A stretch of 63,149 nt of DNA from Clostridia bacterium (GCA_017551095.1 JAFZMQ010000010.1:1-63149), one strand, 5' to 3'. Numbered from the stretch's first letter, positions 1-9,613 are shown. Numbers and translations: made by a program. The notes: generated by a model not told the origin, from the letters alone.

Positions 1-48
1 TACCGCTAAAAAAACTATTACAGATATTACTCTCTTTACTGTTTTCAT
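1..48 (-). CDS. N-terminus of a secreted or membrane-anchored protein (partial)
   Basis: Only the first 16 codons lie in the window. They read as a basic start followed by a hydrophobic run (MKTVKRVISVIVFLAV), as in a signal peptide or membrane anchor. An AAGGAGA ribosome binding site sits just upstream and overlaps the stop region of the preceding MBOAT gene, so the two are co-transcribed. In MBOAT operons the next gene is very often a DHHW or AlgX-like SGNH partner that works with the acyltransferase. That identity is inferred from context only, because no catalytic part is visible. Confidence 0.6.
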   Translation of the reverse strand, partial: MKTVKRVISVIVFLAV

Positions 49-58
49 TTTTTTCTCC

Positions 59-1519
59 TTAGAATTGGAAATATATAAATTGACTTGCCTCATATCCCGA
101 GCCGTAAACTCCGAATATCAATACTGCAAAAATCAGCAACAGATATACCGTCCATCTTGCCACAAAATTCATATTCTCCGTTTTTTCAAGTGCTTTTCCG
201 TCTTTTTCTGTCCACAAGCTCACCGCAAAAAGCACTAATACCGATAACAAAAGTACAACAAAATTCGGAATATCAATGCCAAAATCACCGACACTCATTA
301 TACCGCCAAATTCGGTAAAAATGCGGCGTATTGCCTCCATTGCCTCCGGCAAATTGGCACTTCTGAAAAAAATCCATGCAAAAGTTACCAGCACAAAGTT
401 CAAAGCTCTGCTGAAAAATACATAAACGGGATTTTGGTCGCCGATACCAAGCGTTTTGCGAAAGCTATCACGCAGATTTTTCGTAGCCGAGCCGATAATC
501 TGATATATTCCGTGGATTGCACCCCATATGACAAAATGCCAACTCGCACCATGCCAAAGACCGCTTGTTAAGAAGACAATCATAAGATTTAGGTATTTCC
601 TAAGAGTTCCTTTCCTGTTGCCGCCGAGCGGTATATACAGATAGTCACGGAACCAGCTCGAAAGCGAAATATGCCATCTACGCCAAAAATCCGAAATTGA
701 TGTTGCAAAATACGGTCTTTTGAAGTTCTCCATAAGCCGAAAACCCATAACCTCAGCCGCTCCGATTGCAATTATCGAATATGAGGCAAAATCGCAGTAA
801 ATCTGCACGGCAAAGCACACAGTTGCAACCGAAATCTGCACACCCGTAAATGCGGAAATGTTATCATAAACAGTGTTTACCAAAATTGCCGCTCTGTCGG
901 CAATAACAAGCTTTAAAAAGAAGCCCCAAAGCATCATAAAAAGTCCACGCCGTACCCGAAGGTAATCAAAATGATGCTCCTCGTTGACCTGTGAAAGAAG
1001 GTTTTTAGACCGCTCAATAGGTCCTGCAACAAGCTGCGGAAAAAAGGACACGAAAAGTGCGTACTTCAAAAAATTCTTTTCGGGTTTTACTTCGCCACGG
1101 TACACATCAACGGTATAGGAAAGTGCCTGAAAGGTGTAAAAGGATATGCCGACAGGCAGGATTATATCAAACTTCGGCGTGTACTCCCCTAAATTCAAAA
1201 ATGTCCTTATTGCGTTTATGTTATCCACCGCAAAATAGAAATATTTAAAGAGAAAAAGAATCCCCAAATTTATCGCAAAGCTGCCGAAAACTGCCCATTT
1301 TTTTGCCCTCGCGGTTTTAAATCTACTTATTAAAATTCCGCTTAAAAATGTGACGGCAGTGGATATGAAAATCAGCACTGCATATTTGGGATTCCAGCAC
1401 ATATAAAAGTAGTAACTCGCAAGAAGAAGCCACAAATATTTTATCCTTTGCGGTATAAGGAAGTACACAAGCGTAACTATCGGAAAGAATACCAAAAATC
1501 CGAAAGAATTAAAAAGCAT
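59..1519 (-). CDS. MBOAT family O-acyltransferase (AlgI/DltB-like)
   Basis: A 486-residue polytopic membrane protein with the family signature DFWRRWHISLSSWFRDYLY in the middle. The conserved histidine segment LWHGASWHFVIWGAIHG follows at about residue 325 and carries the catalytic His. Length and hydrophobic profile match AlgI-type proteins that pass acetyl groups across the membrane to exopolysaccharide or cell wall polymers. It starts at ATG behind AGGAGGTACAGAGT and lies 21 nt after mnmG. The next gene, cut by the window edge, begins 10 nt later and is probably its extracytoplasmic partner. The acceptor polymer cannot be told from sequence. Confidence 0.92.
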   Translation of the reverse strand: MLFNSFGFLVFFPIVTLVYFLIPQRIKYLWLLLASYYFYMCWNPKYAVLIFISTAVTFLSGILISRFKTARAKKWAVFGSFAINLGILFLFKYFYFAVDNINAIRTFLNLGEYTPKFDIILPVGISFYTFQALSYTVDVYRGEVKPEKNFLKYALFVSFFPQLVAGPIERSKNLLSQVNEEHHFDYLRVRRGLFMMLWGFFLKLVIADRAAILVNTVYDNISAFTGVQISVATVCFAVQIYCDFASYSIIAIGAAEVMGFRLMENFKRPYFATSISDFWRRWHISLSSWFRDYLYIPLGGNRKGTLRKYLNLMIVFLTSGLWHGASWHFVIWGAIHGIYQIIGSATKNLRDSFRKTLGIGDQNPVYVFFSRALNFVLVTFAWIFFRSANLPEAMEAIRRIFTEFGGIMSVGDFGIDIPNFVVLLLSVLVLFAVSLWTEKDGKALEKTENMNFVARWTVYLLLIFAVLIFGVYGSGYEASQFIYFQF

Positions 1520-1540
1520 ACTCTGTACCTCCTTTTTTTA

Positions 1541-3412
1541 CTATTTTTTCTGACTTTCAAGCCAGATTACAAGCACCGAAATATCACTCGGCGAAACGCC
1601 CGAAATGCGTGACGCCTGTCCCAATGACTCGGGTTTTATTTTACTTAGTTTCTGTCTTGCCTCAATACGCAGTCCATGGATTTCGGAATAGTCAATATCC
1701 TTTGGTAAGAGCCTATTTTCCATTTTTGAAAACTGCTCAACCTGCTGTTTTTGCCGTTTTATATATCCCTCATATTTTATCCGTATTTCCGCTTCCTCTT
1801 TAACTGCATCGGGAAGTTCCGGTCTGGTTTCATCAACTTCCGCCAAGTCACTATATGTCACCTGCGGTCTTTTTAACGCCTCGCTAAGCCTTATTCCCGT
1901 CGCAATTTCCGATGTCCCGCATTTTTTGAAAACGGGATTTATCTTGTCCTTAGAAACTGTTACTGACAAAAGCCTTTTTACTTCCTCATCTATCATTTCC
2001 TGTTTTTTCAAAAACTTTGCATAGCGTTCTTCCGAAATAAGTCCGACTCTGTAACCGAAAGGCGTCAGACGCTCATCCGCATTATCCTGCCTTAATAAAA
2101 GCCGGTACTCACTGCGTGAGGTCATCATTCTGTACGGCTCATTTGTGCCTTTTGTAACCAAATCGTCTATTAGCGTTCCGATATATCCGTCACTGCGTTT
2201 TAGTATAAGCGGTTCTTGTCCCTTTAATTCCAGTGCGGCATTTATACCTGCAACTAATCCCTGTGCCGCAGCTTCTTCGTATCCGCTTGTACCGTTGAAC
2301 TGTCCTGCACCGAAAAGACCGTGATATTCTTTAAATTCAAGCGTCGCAAAAAGTTCGGTAGGGTCGCAGCAGTCATACTCTATTGCATACGCAGGACGCA
2401 TTATCTCCACATTTTCAAGACCTTTTATTGTCCTCAGCATTTTGAGTTGTATGTCCTCGGGAAGTCCTGTTGATATGCCCTGTGCGTACATCTCTTTTGT
2501 GTCAAGCCCCATAGGCTCCATAAAGAGCTGATGGCGTGGTTTGTCCTTGAATTTAACAACCTTATCTTCAATGGACGGGCAATATCTCGCACCGACGCCC
2601 TCTACCCTTCCGCTATAAGTCGGCGTTCTGTCTAAGTTTTCCAGAATTACCTTATGCGTTTCCGCGTTTGTGTATGTAAGCCAACAGTTTGCTCTGTTTT
2701 CACCCGAAATTTCCGTTTCAAAAGAAAACGGGACAATTTTTTCATCGCCCTCCTCCTTTTCCATTTTGGAAAAGTCGAGACTGTCACCGTGTATTCTCGC
2801 AGGAGTTCCTGTTTTAAACCGTCTTATTGTAATCCCTTTATCTTTGAGATTCTGTGAGAGCATATTTGCAGGAAAAATACCGTCCGGCCCTGATTCACGC
2901 TCATACTCGCCTATCATAATTTTGCCCTTTAAATATGTTCCTGTTGCGATTATTGCCGATTTTACGCTGTATTTTGTACCGAGATGCGTTACAACAGCTT
3001 TGACATTATTATCACCGTCAAATTCAATATCAACTATTTCCGCCTGTTTTATCTGCAAATTTTTCTGATTTTCAAGCCTTTTTTTCATTTCGCGGTGATA
3101 ACTTTTTCTGTCAATCTGACATCTTAGCGAATGCACCGCCGGACCTTTTCCCACATTTAGCATTTTTGACTGAATAAATGTTGCGTCTGCCGCTTTGCCC
3201 ATTTCGCCGCCCAAGGCGTCAATTTCGCGGACAAGATGTCCCTTTGCCGTACCGCCGATACTCGGATTGCATGGGAGATTGGCTATTGCATCAAGGCTTA
3301 TTGAAAAAATGACCGTTTTAAGTCCAAGCCGTGCCGCCGCAAGTCCTGCCTCTATCCCTGCGTGTCCTGCTCCGACTACGGCAACGTCGTAACTTTCAAG
3401 ATATTCCGACAT
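1541..3412 (-). CDS. mnmG: tRNA uridine-5-carboxymethylaminomethyl modification enzyme MnmG (GidA)
   Basis: An FAD enzyme that, with MnmE, installs the carboxymethylaminomethyl group on wobble U34 of certain tRNAs. The N-terminus has the FAD-binding glycine motif [12 protein letters not shown], followed by [15 protein letters not shown] and later [14 protein letters not shown], all characteristic of MnmG. The C-terminus keeps the helical MnmE/tRNA-binding part. I place the start at the ATG that follows GGAGAATAAA (623 aa). A GTG four codons earlier has poorer spacing. The gene begins 1 nt after the YesL-like gene. No mnmE is visible nearby. Confidence 0.96.
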   Translation of the reverse strand: MSEYLESYDVAVVGAGHAGIEAGLAAARLGLKTVIFSISLDAIANLPCNPSIGGTAKGHLVREIDALGGEMGKAADATFIQSKMLNVGKGPAVHSLRCQIDRKSYHREMKKRLENQKNLQIKQAEIVDIEFDGDNNVKAVVTHLGTKYSVKSAIIATGTYLKGKIMIGEYERESGPDGIFPANMLSQNLKDKGITIRRFKTGTPARIHGDSLDFSKMEKEEGDEKIVPFSFETEISGENRANCWLTYTNAETHKVILENLDRTPTYSGRVEGVGARYCPSIEDKVVKFKDKPRHQLFMEPMGLDTKEMYAQGISTGLPEDIQLKMLRTIKGLENVEIMRPAYAIEYDCCDPTELFATLEFKEYHGLFGAGQFNGTSGYEEAAAQGLVAGINAALELKGQEPLILKRSDGYIGTLIDDLVTKGTNEPYRMMTSRSEYRLLLRQDNADERLTPFGYRVGLISEERYAKFLKKQEMIDEEVKRLLSVTVSKDKINPVFKKCGTSEIATGIRLSEALKRPQVTYSDLAEVDETRPELPDAVKEEAEIRIKYEGYIKRQKQQVEQFSKMENRLLPKDIDYSEIHGLRIEARQKLSKIKPESLGQASRISGVSPSDISVLVIWLESQKK

Positions 3413-3413
3413 T

Positions 3414-4220
3414 TTATTCTCCACTCTCCCCGCTTGACTGTGTATCTATAAATTTTCTCTTTAACATTCTTGCAACATAAAAGTCTATCGGAAACCGCAT
3501 AAGGCTTATCCAAAATGACAAGAAAAGCACAATTGTGAACAACGGAGCAAGAACTCCAAAAACCAGAAATGTCAAGACTATTATAGAAATTGTAAAAATC
3601 AGGTTCGCAGGCAGCATCGCCATGCTCATAATTAGAGCATTTTTAAGTGTTTTGCCTGTTTTATTGTCAAAGGTCAAATACAATTCATAAACATAGTAAT
3701 GCATAAAAGTATATATTGCAAAGCCAAAAATCACCATTACAAATGCATATTTGGCAACTGCGGCTCCCTCTTTCATCAAGCCCGAATAGAAGATTGCGGC
3801 ATTTATTCCAAAAACCAAAACCGCCAAATCGCATAGCAATACTATAATTCCCAATTTGAAGGTTTCGCGTGACTTTTCAAAAAAATCTGACCGCAACCAC
3901 ACATGTTCCTCTCTTGCGAAGTTTCTTAAAAGATAAACATACCCGCCTGTCACAGGACCTGTACCCCATAAAACAGTTATAATTGCAGTTAGAATCAGCG
4001 AAATCTGCAATTTAAAATCATTATCCGGCAAATATGCAATAATAATCATATTATAAACCGCAATAACCGGTAGACTCACCGCAAAATAGAGCATATTTGC
4101 TCTTATCAAAAGCCAGAATTTTCTGAAAAACAGCTCAATATAAAGGGCAATTCCCTTCTTTTTCGGTGCATCTTTATCAACTCCGGGGCCCTCTTTGTTG
4201 TAGTTAAAAAACAATCCCAT
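3414..4220 (-). CDS. YesL-like integral membrane protein (DUF624)
   Basis: About 268 residues with a short basic N-terminus and several hydrophobic segments. The early stretch [19 protein letters not shown] and the repeated loops match the YesL/DUF624 family, whose role is unknown. The best start is the ATG nine bases after AAAGGA; upstream in-frame starts are either immediately on the Shine-Dalgarno or a TTG. It heads the operon with mnmG and the MBOAT gene and is divergent from the pseudouridine synthase gene. YesL often sits near sugar-use genes, but not here. Confidence 0.75.
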   Translation of the reverse strand: MGLFFNYNKEGPGVDKDAPKKKGIALYIELFFRKFWLLIRANMLYFAVSLPVIAVYNMIIIAYLPDNDFKLQISLILTAIITVLWGTGPVTGGYVYLLRNFAREEHVWLRSDFFEKSRETFKLGIIVLLCDLAVLVFGINAAIFYSGLMKEGAAVAKYAFVMVIFGFAIYTFMHYYVYELYLTFDNKTGKTLKNALIMSMAMLPANLIFTISIIVLTFLVFGVLAPLFTIVLFLSFWISLMRFPIDFYVARMLKRKFIDTQSSGESGE

Positions 4221-4264
4221 TTTTACCATTCCTTTACCAAATAACAAAAATATAATTACGATTA

Positions 4265-4294
4265 TTGTATCATAAAAAGTTTTATGTTACAATA
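4265..4294. promoter_or_regulatory. Overlapping divergent sigma-A promoters sharing their boxes
   Basis: On the plus strand TTGTAT (4266-4271) and TACAAT (4289-4294) are 17 nt apart and lead to the pseudouridine synthase gene. On the minus strand TTGTAA (4293-4288) and TACAAT (4270-4265) are also 17 nt apart and lead to the yesL-mnmG operon. Each -10 box therefore occupies the -35 box of the other, and the spacer contains the inverted repeat CATAAAA/TTTTATG. Only one polymerase could bind at a time. Confidence 0.65.
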
Positions 4295-4328
4295 TTTTTG
4301 TCAGAAAAAATGCGAAAGGGTGTGCTGT

Positions 4329-5270
4329 ATGCGTGAAATAACCGTAAACAAAAATGACGGGGACAAGCGTCTTGATAAGTTTTTGCTAAGACTTATGCCC
4401 GACCTTTCAAAAAATCTGCTTTATAAATCACTTCGTAAAAACTGCGTGAAAGTAAACGGAAAACATATAAAAGACGGTGCGTTTAAGATTTCGGAAGGAG
4501 ATATTCTGACTCTGTATTTTGAGGATAGTCTTTTTGAAAAACCCTCGTATCATGCTGATTTTATGAAAATTTCGCCCAAGCTTAATATCGTTTATGAAGA
4601 TGAAAATTTGCTTTTGGTAAATAAGCCGCAAGGCGTTTTGGTACACGAAGATGACCGCCAAAATCCCGAAAATCTGCTCTCGCACATAAAGAGCTACCTT
4701 TACAAAAAGGGCGAATACTTGCCCGAAAAGGAAAACACCTTTGCCCCTGCCCTTGCAAACCGCATAGACAGAGGCACGGGCGGAATAGTAATCGCCGCAA
4801 AAAATGCGGAGGCTCTTAGAATTTTAAACGAAAAAATAAAAAACCGCGAAATTAAAAAGTATTATTTATGTCTTGCCGAAGGGATTTTTGAAGAAAAGTC
4901 GGGGGAAATCAGCGGATATGTTTTGCGTGACGAAAAGAACAGGAAAACCGCCTTTTTTGATGCCCCTCTAACTAATGCAAAGAAAACCGAAACAACATAT
5001 CGGGTTTTGGAAGAATTCCCAGGCTATTCCCTGCTTGAAGTCGAGCTTAAAACAGGCAGAACACACCAAATCCGTGCGTCCCTCTCACATATCGGGCATC
5101 CCCTTTTGGGCGATAGAAAATATGCGTCCGCTGACGCCGTCCGCCGTTTTGGTTACTCTTACCCCGCACTTTTTGCATATAAGCTGAAATTTGAATTTAA
5201 AGAAGATGCCGGAATTTTGGAATACCTAAACGGCAAAGTTTTTGAAATAAAAGATGTGAAGTTTGATTAA
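4329..5270 (+). CDS. RluA-family 23S rRNA/tRNA pseudouridine synthase
   Basis: A 313-residue protein with an N-terminal S4-like RNA-binding segment (GDKRLDKFLLRLMPDLS). The RluA catalytic domain follows: the segment ANRIDRGTGGIVIAAKN carries the catalytic Asp, and RTHQIRASLSHIGHPLLGD is a family hallmark. The enzyme isomerises uridine to pseudouridine in structured RNA, but the target site cannot be assigned (RluC/RluD-like). I chose the ATG behind GAAAGGG rather than an earlier in-frame ATG that falls inside the promoter. It is a single-gene unit ended by a strong hairpin terminator. Confidence 0.9.
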   Translation: MREITVNKNDGDKRLDKFLLRLMPDLSKNLLYKSLRKNCVKVNGKHIKDGAFKISEGDILTLYFEDSLFEKPSYHADFMKISPKLNIVYEDENLLLVNKPQGVLVHEDDRQNPENLLSHIKSYLYKKGEYLPEKENTFAPALANRIDRGTGGIVIAAKNAEALRILNEKIKNREIKKYYLCLAEGIFEEKSGEISGYVLRDEKNRKTAFFDAPLTNAKKTETTYRVLEEFPGYSLLEVELKTGRTHQIRASLSHIGHPLLGDRKYASADAVRRFGYSYPALFAYKLKFEFKEDAGILEYLNGKVFEIKDVKFD

Positions 5271-5298
5271 AAAAGCGTCACTTTTGCGACGCTTTTTT
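5269..5298. terminator. Bidirectional intrinsic terminator
   Basis: An 11-bp stem AAAAAAGCGTC/GACGCTTTTTT with a short loop lies between converging genes. The A-run and T-run flank both sides, so it can end transcription of the pseudouridine synthase gene and of the DUF975 operon, whose stop codon it touches. Confidence 0.85.
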
Positions 5299-6121
5299 AA
5301 TATTCATATTCAGCATTTACAGGCGTTTTTCCTGAAAGCTCCAAATACATTTCGCAGACAGTCGCCTCAACATACGGCATTACCAAAAATCCGCCGATAC
5401 AGCAAAGCAAATTTGCCGCCAGATACCACGGCACAAAGGATAGCATGAGTTTTACATATTCCCATTTATTGCCCACCATCATTTCTTTACTGTTAGAGAG
5501 TGCCGATTTCCACTCTGTCGCAGGGTTATCGGCAAGTATGTATGAAACCATAGAATATTGCAGTTCCTTTATAATAAAGGGAACAGAAAAAAGTAACGTG
5601 AAAACCACCCACAAAACCGCAACCCCTATTGTTGCAGCCGTAGCAGCCACAGACCCTGCGTAAACACCCTCTATCATAGGCGTAATTTTGTCTGAAAATA
5701 TCAGCAAAACCACCGTCGGCAGATATGCAGGGATTGACCACAAAAAAATAAAGAGATTTTTCATAAATTGTGCTAATACGATATTTTTATAATCTTCCCC
5801 GAAAGGCGTGAGCAAAAGGTCAAGCTGTGCGTCACTTTTTGCATTTTCTGTCATAAACTTTTTGAGTCCGACTTGAAGCGGTTGTATGGCAAAAATTGAC
5901 AGGGCAATTCCTATAACTGCAAGAGAAACAATTATCACAAATATTGCAAATATCTTTTGCGGCGGCATTGACAAAATATCAACATCCTGCAATTTTCTTG
6001 CCGAAAAACCTATGCCTCCGCCCGACAAAATATTTACTAAAAAACACGCCAAAAATACCTTTGAATATGACCTAAATAGTACAAGTTTTGCCCGTTCTTT
6101 TAATTCTTTTCTGTTAAACAT
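5297..6121 (-). CDS. DUF975 family integral membrane protein
   Basis: 274 residues. The N-terminus RKELKERAKLVLFRSYSK followed by a hydrophobic helix is the DUF975 pattern, and about five or six membrane segments follow. The family has no established function; in Clostridia it is common and often paired with cell envelope genes. It starts 3 nt after the TagO/WecA-like gene and is the last gene of the run that begins with trpS or further upstream. It ends at the shared terminator. Confidence 0.8.
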   Translation of the reverse strand: MFNRKELKERAKLVLFRSYSKVFLACFLVNILSGGGIGFSARKLQDVDILSMPPQKIFAIFVIIVSLAVIGIALSIFAIQPLQVGLKKFMTENAKSDAQLDLLLTPFGEDYKNIVLAQFMKNLFIFLWSIPAYLPTVVLLIFSDKITPMIEGVYAGSVAATAATIGVAVLWVVFTLLFSVPFIIKELQYSMVSYILADNPATEWKSALSNSKEMMVGNKWEYVKLMLSFVPWYLAANLLCCIGGFLVMPYVEATVCEMYLELSGKTPVNAEYEY

Positions 6122-6124
6122 AGT

Positions 6125-7189
6125 CTATTCTTCCTTTTTCCCCTGTTCATGATTCATATTTTTTACCATAGCCGACTCAATAAGCATAAATATGAGTACG
6201 CAGAACAGCAGAATTAAAGCCCTTAGTGTTCCGCTTTCTGCAAGAACTACCGCCGTTATCCCCAAAACTCCGCTTATCGCATACAAAATGAACACCGTCT
6301 GTTTTTGTGAGAATCCCATATCAATCAGCCTGTGATGAAGATGTCCCCTATCTGCAACCATCGGGCTTTGCCCTCTCCAAATACGCCTTATCATTGCAAA
6401 AAGTGCATCAAATAGAGGAAGTCCTAAAATCAGAAGCGGTACGGCAAAGGTTATTATTGCATAGCTTTTGAAAACGCCCTGAATGGACAGCGTTGCTAAG
6501 ATAAATCCTAAAAATGTCGAGCCTGTATCGCCCATAAAAATCTTTGCAGGATTGAAATTAAAGGGCAAAAATCCGAAACACGCACCCATAAGTGCAAGTC
6601 CGATAATCGCCGAAGAATATTCCTGTATGCGAAGTGCGATAAATACGAGACTGACCGACATTATCGCCGACACACCTGCTGCCAGACCGTCGAGTCCGTC
6701 AATAAAATTAACTGCGTTTGTGATGAATACTATCCACAAAACCGTAGTTATGACCGAAAGCCACATAGGCAGCACGATATACGGATTTTCCGAAAAAATG
6801 TTCGGGTTTGTCAGCACCGTAATTCGTATATTTCCGCCGATTATTACGACAAGTGCGGCTATTATCTGAATGACAAATTTCCGCTTTGCACTTAAATTTT
6901 TGCAATCGTCGATAACGCCCATAACCGCTATAATAAATGCTCCGCAAAGGGTTGCAATCAACTCCCTTGAAAAGTGTGCAAAACAGCAGATTGAAACGGT
7001 AAATCCGAAAATTATCGCTAATCCCCCAAGCCTTGGAACAGGCTTTTTATGCATACGTCTGCCGTCTTTCGGCACATCAATAGCTCCTATTTTATACGCA
7101 AGACGGTAAACGATAGGAGTAGATGCAAAACTAAACGCAAACGAAGTCACAAATGTAAGTATTAAAAAAATTGTTTCTTTGGTACTCAT
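6125..7189 (-). CDS. Undecaprenyl-phosphate GlcNAc-1-phosphate transferase (TagO/WecA-like)
   Basis: A 354-residue polytopic enzyme of the MraY/WecA superfamily that links a sugar-1-phosphate to undecaprenyl phosphate, the first step of teichoic acid or surface polysaccharide synthesis. Visible motifs are GVIDDCKN (Asp pair), NAVNFIDGLDGLAAG and FNFNPAKIFMGDTGSTFLG, plus the loop RRIWRGQSPMVADRGHLHHR typical of the TagO/WecA branch rather than MraY. About ten membrane segments are expected. It starts behind CGGAGATTGTT, 23 nt after trpS. A UDP-GlcNAc 2-epimerase at 15-16 kb could supply ManNAc to the same lipid-linked pathway. Confidence 0.92.
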   Translation of the reverse strand: MSTKETIFLILTFVTSFAFSFASTPIVYRLAYKIGAIDVPKDGRRMHKKPVPRLGGLAIIFGFTVSICCFAHFSRELIATLCGAFIIAVMGVIDDCKNLSAKRKFVIQIIAALVVIIGGNIRITVLTNPNIFSENPYIVLPMWLSVITTVLWIVFITNAVNFIDGLDGLAAGVSAIMSVSLVFIALRIQEYSSAIIGLALMGACFGFLPFNFNPAKIFMGDTGSTFLGFILATLSIQGVFKSYAIITFAVPLLILGLPLFDALFAMIRRIWRGQSPMVADRGHLHHRLIDMGFSQKQTVFILYAISGVLGITAVVLAESGTLRALILLFCVLIFMLIESAMVKNMNHEQGKKEE

Positions 7190-7212
7190 AACAATCTCCG
7201 TATAAAAAATTT

Positions 7213-8223
7213 TCAGAGCAAAAATCCTATCTTTTTATAAACCTTGCCAAGCGTTTTTGCAGCAATTTTTTCTGCTTTTTCGCTTCCTGCTTTGCAAATT
7301 TCCTCTAAATAGTCCTTGCTTTTTGAAAGCTCGTCATAACGGGCTCTGATCGGTCTTATTTCTTCAACAACCGCTTCGGCTACCGCTTTTTTGAAATCAC
7401 CGTAGCCTTTTCCGCTAAATTCTTTTGCGATTTTTTCTTCGGTGCTGCCCGTAACCGCTGCCATTATCGTAAGCAGATTATTTATACCGGCTTTTGTCTC
7501 ATCCTCGGGGCGATATTCGATTTTGCCCTCCGAATCGGTAACTGCCGACTTTATTTTATTCGATATTACCGCAAAATCGTCTAAAATCGAAATATACGCC
7601 TTTGGATTTTCGTCCGATTTAGACATCTTTTTAGTAGGCTCGGTAAGGCTCATAACCTTAGCCCCGGCTTTTGGCAAAAAGCCCTCAGGCACTTTGAATA
7701 CAGGATTTCCCTCTTTGCAGTATATACTGTTAAACCGCTCGGCAATATCCCTGGTAATTTCAATATGCTGCATCTGGTCCTTGCCGACAGGCACTAAATC
7801 CGCCTGATACAGCAAAATATCCGCCGCCATAAGCACAGGATATGTAAAAAGTCCTGCATTTATATTGTCGGCATGTTTTGAGCTTTTGTCCTTAAACTGC
7901 GTCATTCGTGAAAGTTCGCCCATATATGTATAGCAGTTTAAAACCCATGCAAGTTGTGCGTGTTCGCTCACGTGCGACTGCACAAAAAGCAGACTTTTTT
8001 CCGGATCAATACCACAGGCGATATAAATTTTCAATAAATCAAGCGTTCTGCGTCTTAGCTCCTGCGGATTCTGGCGTACCGTTATTGCGTGCATATCCAT
8101 CATAGCATATATGCAGTTATAATCCTCTTGAAATCCCACCCAGTTTTTTATAGCTCCCAAGTAGTTCCCGAGAGTTATATTACCTGACGGCTGTACGCCT
8201 GAAAATATCGTCTTTTTATCCAT
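7213..8223 (-). CDS. trpS: Tryptophan--tRNA ligase
   Basis: A class I aminoacyl-tRNA synthetase. The protein begins MDKKTIFSGVQPSGN and contains the HIGH-equivalent TLGNYLGA and the KMSKS loop KMSKSDENPKAY. It is 336 aa, the usual bacterial size. Two start codons are close together: I favour the second ATG because the AGAAAGG Shine-Dalgarno lies only 2 nt from the first. The untranslated leader carries a probable pseudoknot right at this Shine-Dalgarno. The gene follows an aminotransferase and precedes the TagO/WecA-like gene. Confidence 0.95.
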   Translation of the reverse strand: MDKKTIFSGVQPSGNITLGNYLGAIKNWVGFQEDYNCIYAMMDMHAITVRQNPQELRRRTLDLLKIYIACGIDPEKSLLFVQSHVSEHAQLAWVLNCYTYMGELSRMTQFKDKSSKHADNINAGLFTYPVLMAADILLYQADLVPVGKDQMQHIEITRDIAERFNSIYCKEGNPVFKVPEGFLPKAGAKVMSLTEPTKKMSKSDENPKAYISILDDFAVISNKIKSAVTDSEGKIEYRPEDETKAGINNLLTIMAAVTGSTEEKIAKEFSGKGYGDFKKAVAEAVVEEIRPIRARYDELSKSKDYLEEICKAGSEKAEKIAAKTLGKVYKKIGFLL

Positions 8224-8243
8224 ATTAATTTCCATAGCCTTTC

Positions 8244-8300
8244 TGCCCACCAAAAAGAAACTAAAAATCAAACTTTTCCTTATCTGTGGGCAAGATAAGG
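8244..8300 (-). promoter_or_regulatory. Predicted pseudoknot in the trpS leader
   Basis: On the transcript an 8-bp hairpin CCUUAUCU/AGAUAAGG (8300-8278) has a 7-nt loop UGCCCAC (8292-8286). All seven loop bases are complementary to GUGGGCA (8250-8244), which immediately precedes the AGAAAGG ribosome binding site of trpS. The linker is A/U-rich. Pairing would form an H-type pseudoknot next to the ribosome site, a layout used by translational riboswitches. I do not recognise it as a known class, and no ligand is implied. Confidence 0.5.
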
Positions 8301-8316
8301 CGTATAATGGAAATTA

Positions 8317-8392
8317 TGCACATCGCCGTTTTGCCAAGGGCAAAATTTCGGCGGTGCATTTAATATTGAATAACGTGATTTTTCACGTTATT
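8317..8392 (-). repeat. Two strong hairpins between the aminotransferase gene and trpS
   Basis: A 10-bp hairpin with a TTTT loop (AATAACGTGA/TCACGTTATT, 8369-8392) covers the stop codon of the aminotransferase gene. Next to it is a longer imperfect hairpin (8317-8358) built from TGCA, CGCCG and TTTTGCC arms around an AAG loop. Neither is followed by a clear U-tract on the minus strand, so they are not standard terminators. They may be RNA-stabilising hairpins or part of an intergenic repeat. Confidence 0.5.
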
Positions 8393-9584
8393 CTCCTAAT
8401 TTTTCTTTTAAAAGCGTTCCTACCGCCTTTATTCCCTCTTCTATTTTTTCTTCCGACATAGTGGAATAATTGAGGCGGAAAGAGCTTGTTTTCTCGTCAA
8501 TATTTGTAGCAAAATTATTTGATGGCACAAAAGCAACCTTATACTTTTGCACCGCCTCCATTGAAAGCTTTGCCGCGTCTATGCTTTCGGGGCAGTAAAC
8601 AAGTATGAAAAGTCCGCCCTCCGGTTTGGTCCATGTTACAGATTTCGGGAAATACTTTTCCATACACTCCATCATAAACCGGCATTTTCTGCCGTAAACC
8701 TCACACGCTTTTTTAATATGTGCCGCAACATCATACCGCTTTAAAAACTCGGTTGCTATCATCTGTGTAAGGCACGGCGTATGCACATCATTTACCTGCT
8801 TTATAATCTCAATCTTATCGCAAAGCTCCCCTCGGCATACAAGATAGCCTATTCTGAGTCCCGGGGACAGTATTTTTGAAAGTGAGCCCACATACAAAAC
8901 TCTGCCCTCTTTATCAAGCGATTTTATTGTCGGAACGGGTGTTCCTGCAAAACGCAAATCGCCATATGGGTTATCCTCTAATATAAGGCAATCGTATTTT
9001 GTTGCAAGTTCTAAGAGTTTCTCTCTTTTTTCAAGCGACATTGTGATGCCCGTCGGATTCTGGAAGTTCGGAATGGTGTATATGAGCTTTACTTTTCCGC
9101 CTTTTAATACGCTTTCAAGCTCCGACATATCCATTCCGTCACTCTCCATTGTCACGCCTATAAGATTTGCCCGTACGCTCCTTAGCGAGTTAAGAGTTCC
9201 GACAAAGCTGGGACTTTCCACAACTACCAAATCATCATCCTCAACAACGGCACGGGCTACTAAATCAATCGCCTGCTGTGCTCCTGTCGTGATTATGATT
9301 TTGTCCTCTTTGTCAAAGGAAGAAATATTTTCGGTACGCTTTTTAAGTTCCTCTTTTAAGGGGGCATATCCGTCGGTTGTTCCGTAGGCAAGTGCCTTTT
9401 TGCCGTTATTTTTAAGTATCTCCGCCGAGATTTCCGCCAAAAAATCTGTCGGGAAAAGCTCAGGGTCGGGCGAACCTCCCGCAAGTGAAATTACGGCAGG
9501 GTCTGCCATAAGTTTGAACATTTCCCTTATTCCCGACGCTTTTAACGGCTTTGCCCGTTTTGTTATATATTTTTCAAATTCCAT
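8388..9584 (-). CDS. PLP-dependent aminotransferase, fold type I (2-aminoadipate/aromatic type)
   Basis: 398 residues of the aspartate aminotransferase superfamily, in the group with MocR-like and LysN-like transaminases. Signs are SLAGGSPDPELFP near the N-terminus, the cofactor-binding TTGAQQAIDL, NFQNPTGITMS, LEDNPYGDLRF and the PLP lysine region YVGSLSKILSPGLRIGY. Relatives transaminate 2-aminoadipate, aromatic or branched-chain amino acids; the substrate is not decidable here. It is preceded by a copy of the 106-nt repeat that lies between it and glnS. Confidence 0.88.
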   Translation of the reverse strand: MEFEKYITKRAKPLKASGIREMFKLMADPAVISLAGGSPDPELFPTDFLAEISAEILKNNGKKALAYGTTDGYAPLKEELKKRTENISSFDKEDKIIITTGAQQAIDLVARAVVEDDDLVVVESPSFVGTLNSLRSVRANLIGVTMESDGMDMSELESVLKGGKVKLIYTIPNFQNPTGITMSLEKREKLLELATKYDCLILEDNPYGDLRFAGTPVPTIKSLDKEGRVLYVGSLSKILSPGLRIGYLVCRGELCDKIEIIKQVNDVHTPCLTQMIATEFLKRYDVAAHIKKACEVYGRKCRFMMECMEKYFPKSVTWTKPEGGLFILVYCPESIDAAKLSMEAVQKYKVAFVPSNNFATNIDEKTSSFRLNYSTMSEEKIEEGIKAVGTLLKEKLGE

Positions 9585-9613
9585 TTTTATAGTTAAACTC
9601 CTTTCAAAAGTCC

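Noticed and set aside
8369-8392. Classical terminator after the aminotransferase gene
   Set aside because: The stem is perfect but no U-run follows on the minus strand, so I list it as a hairpin only.
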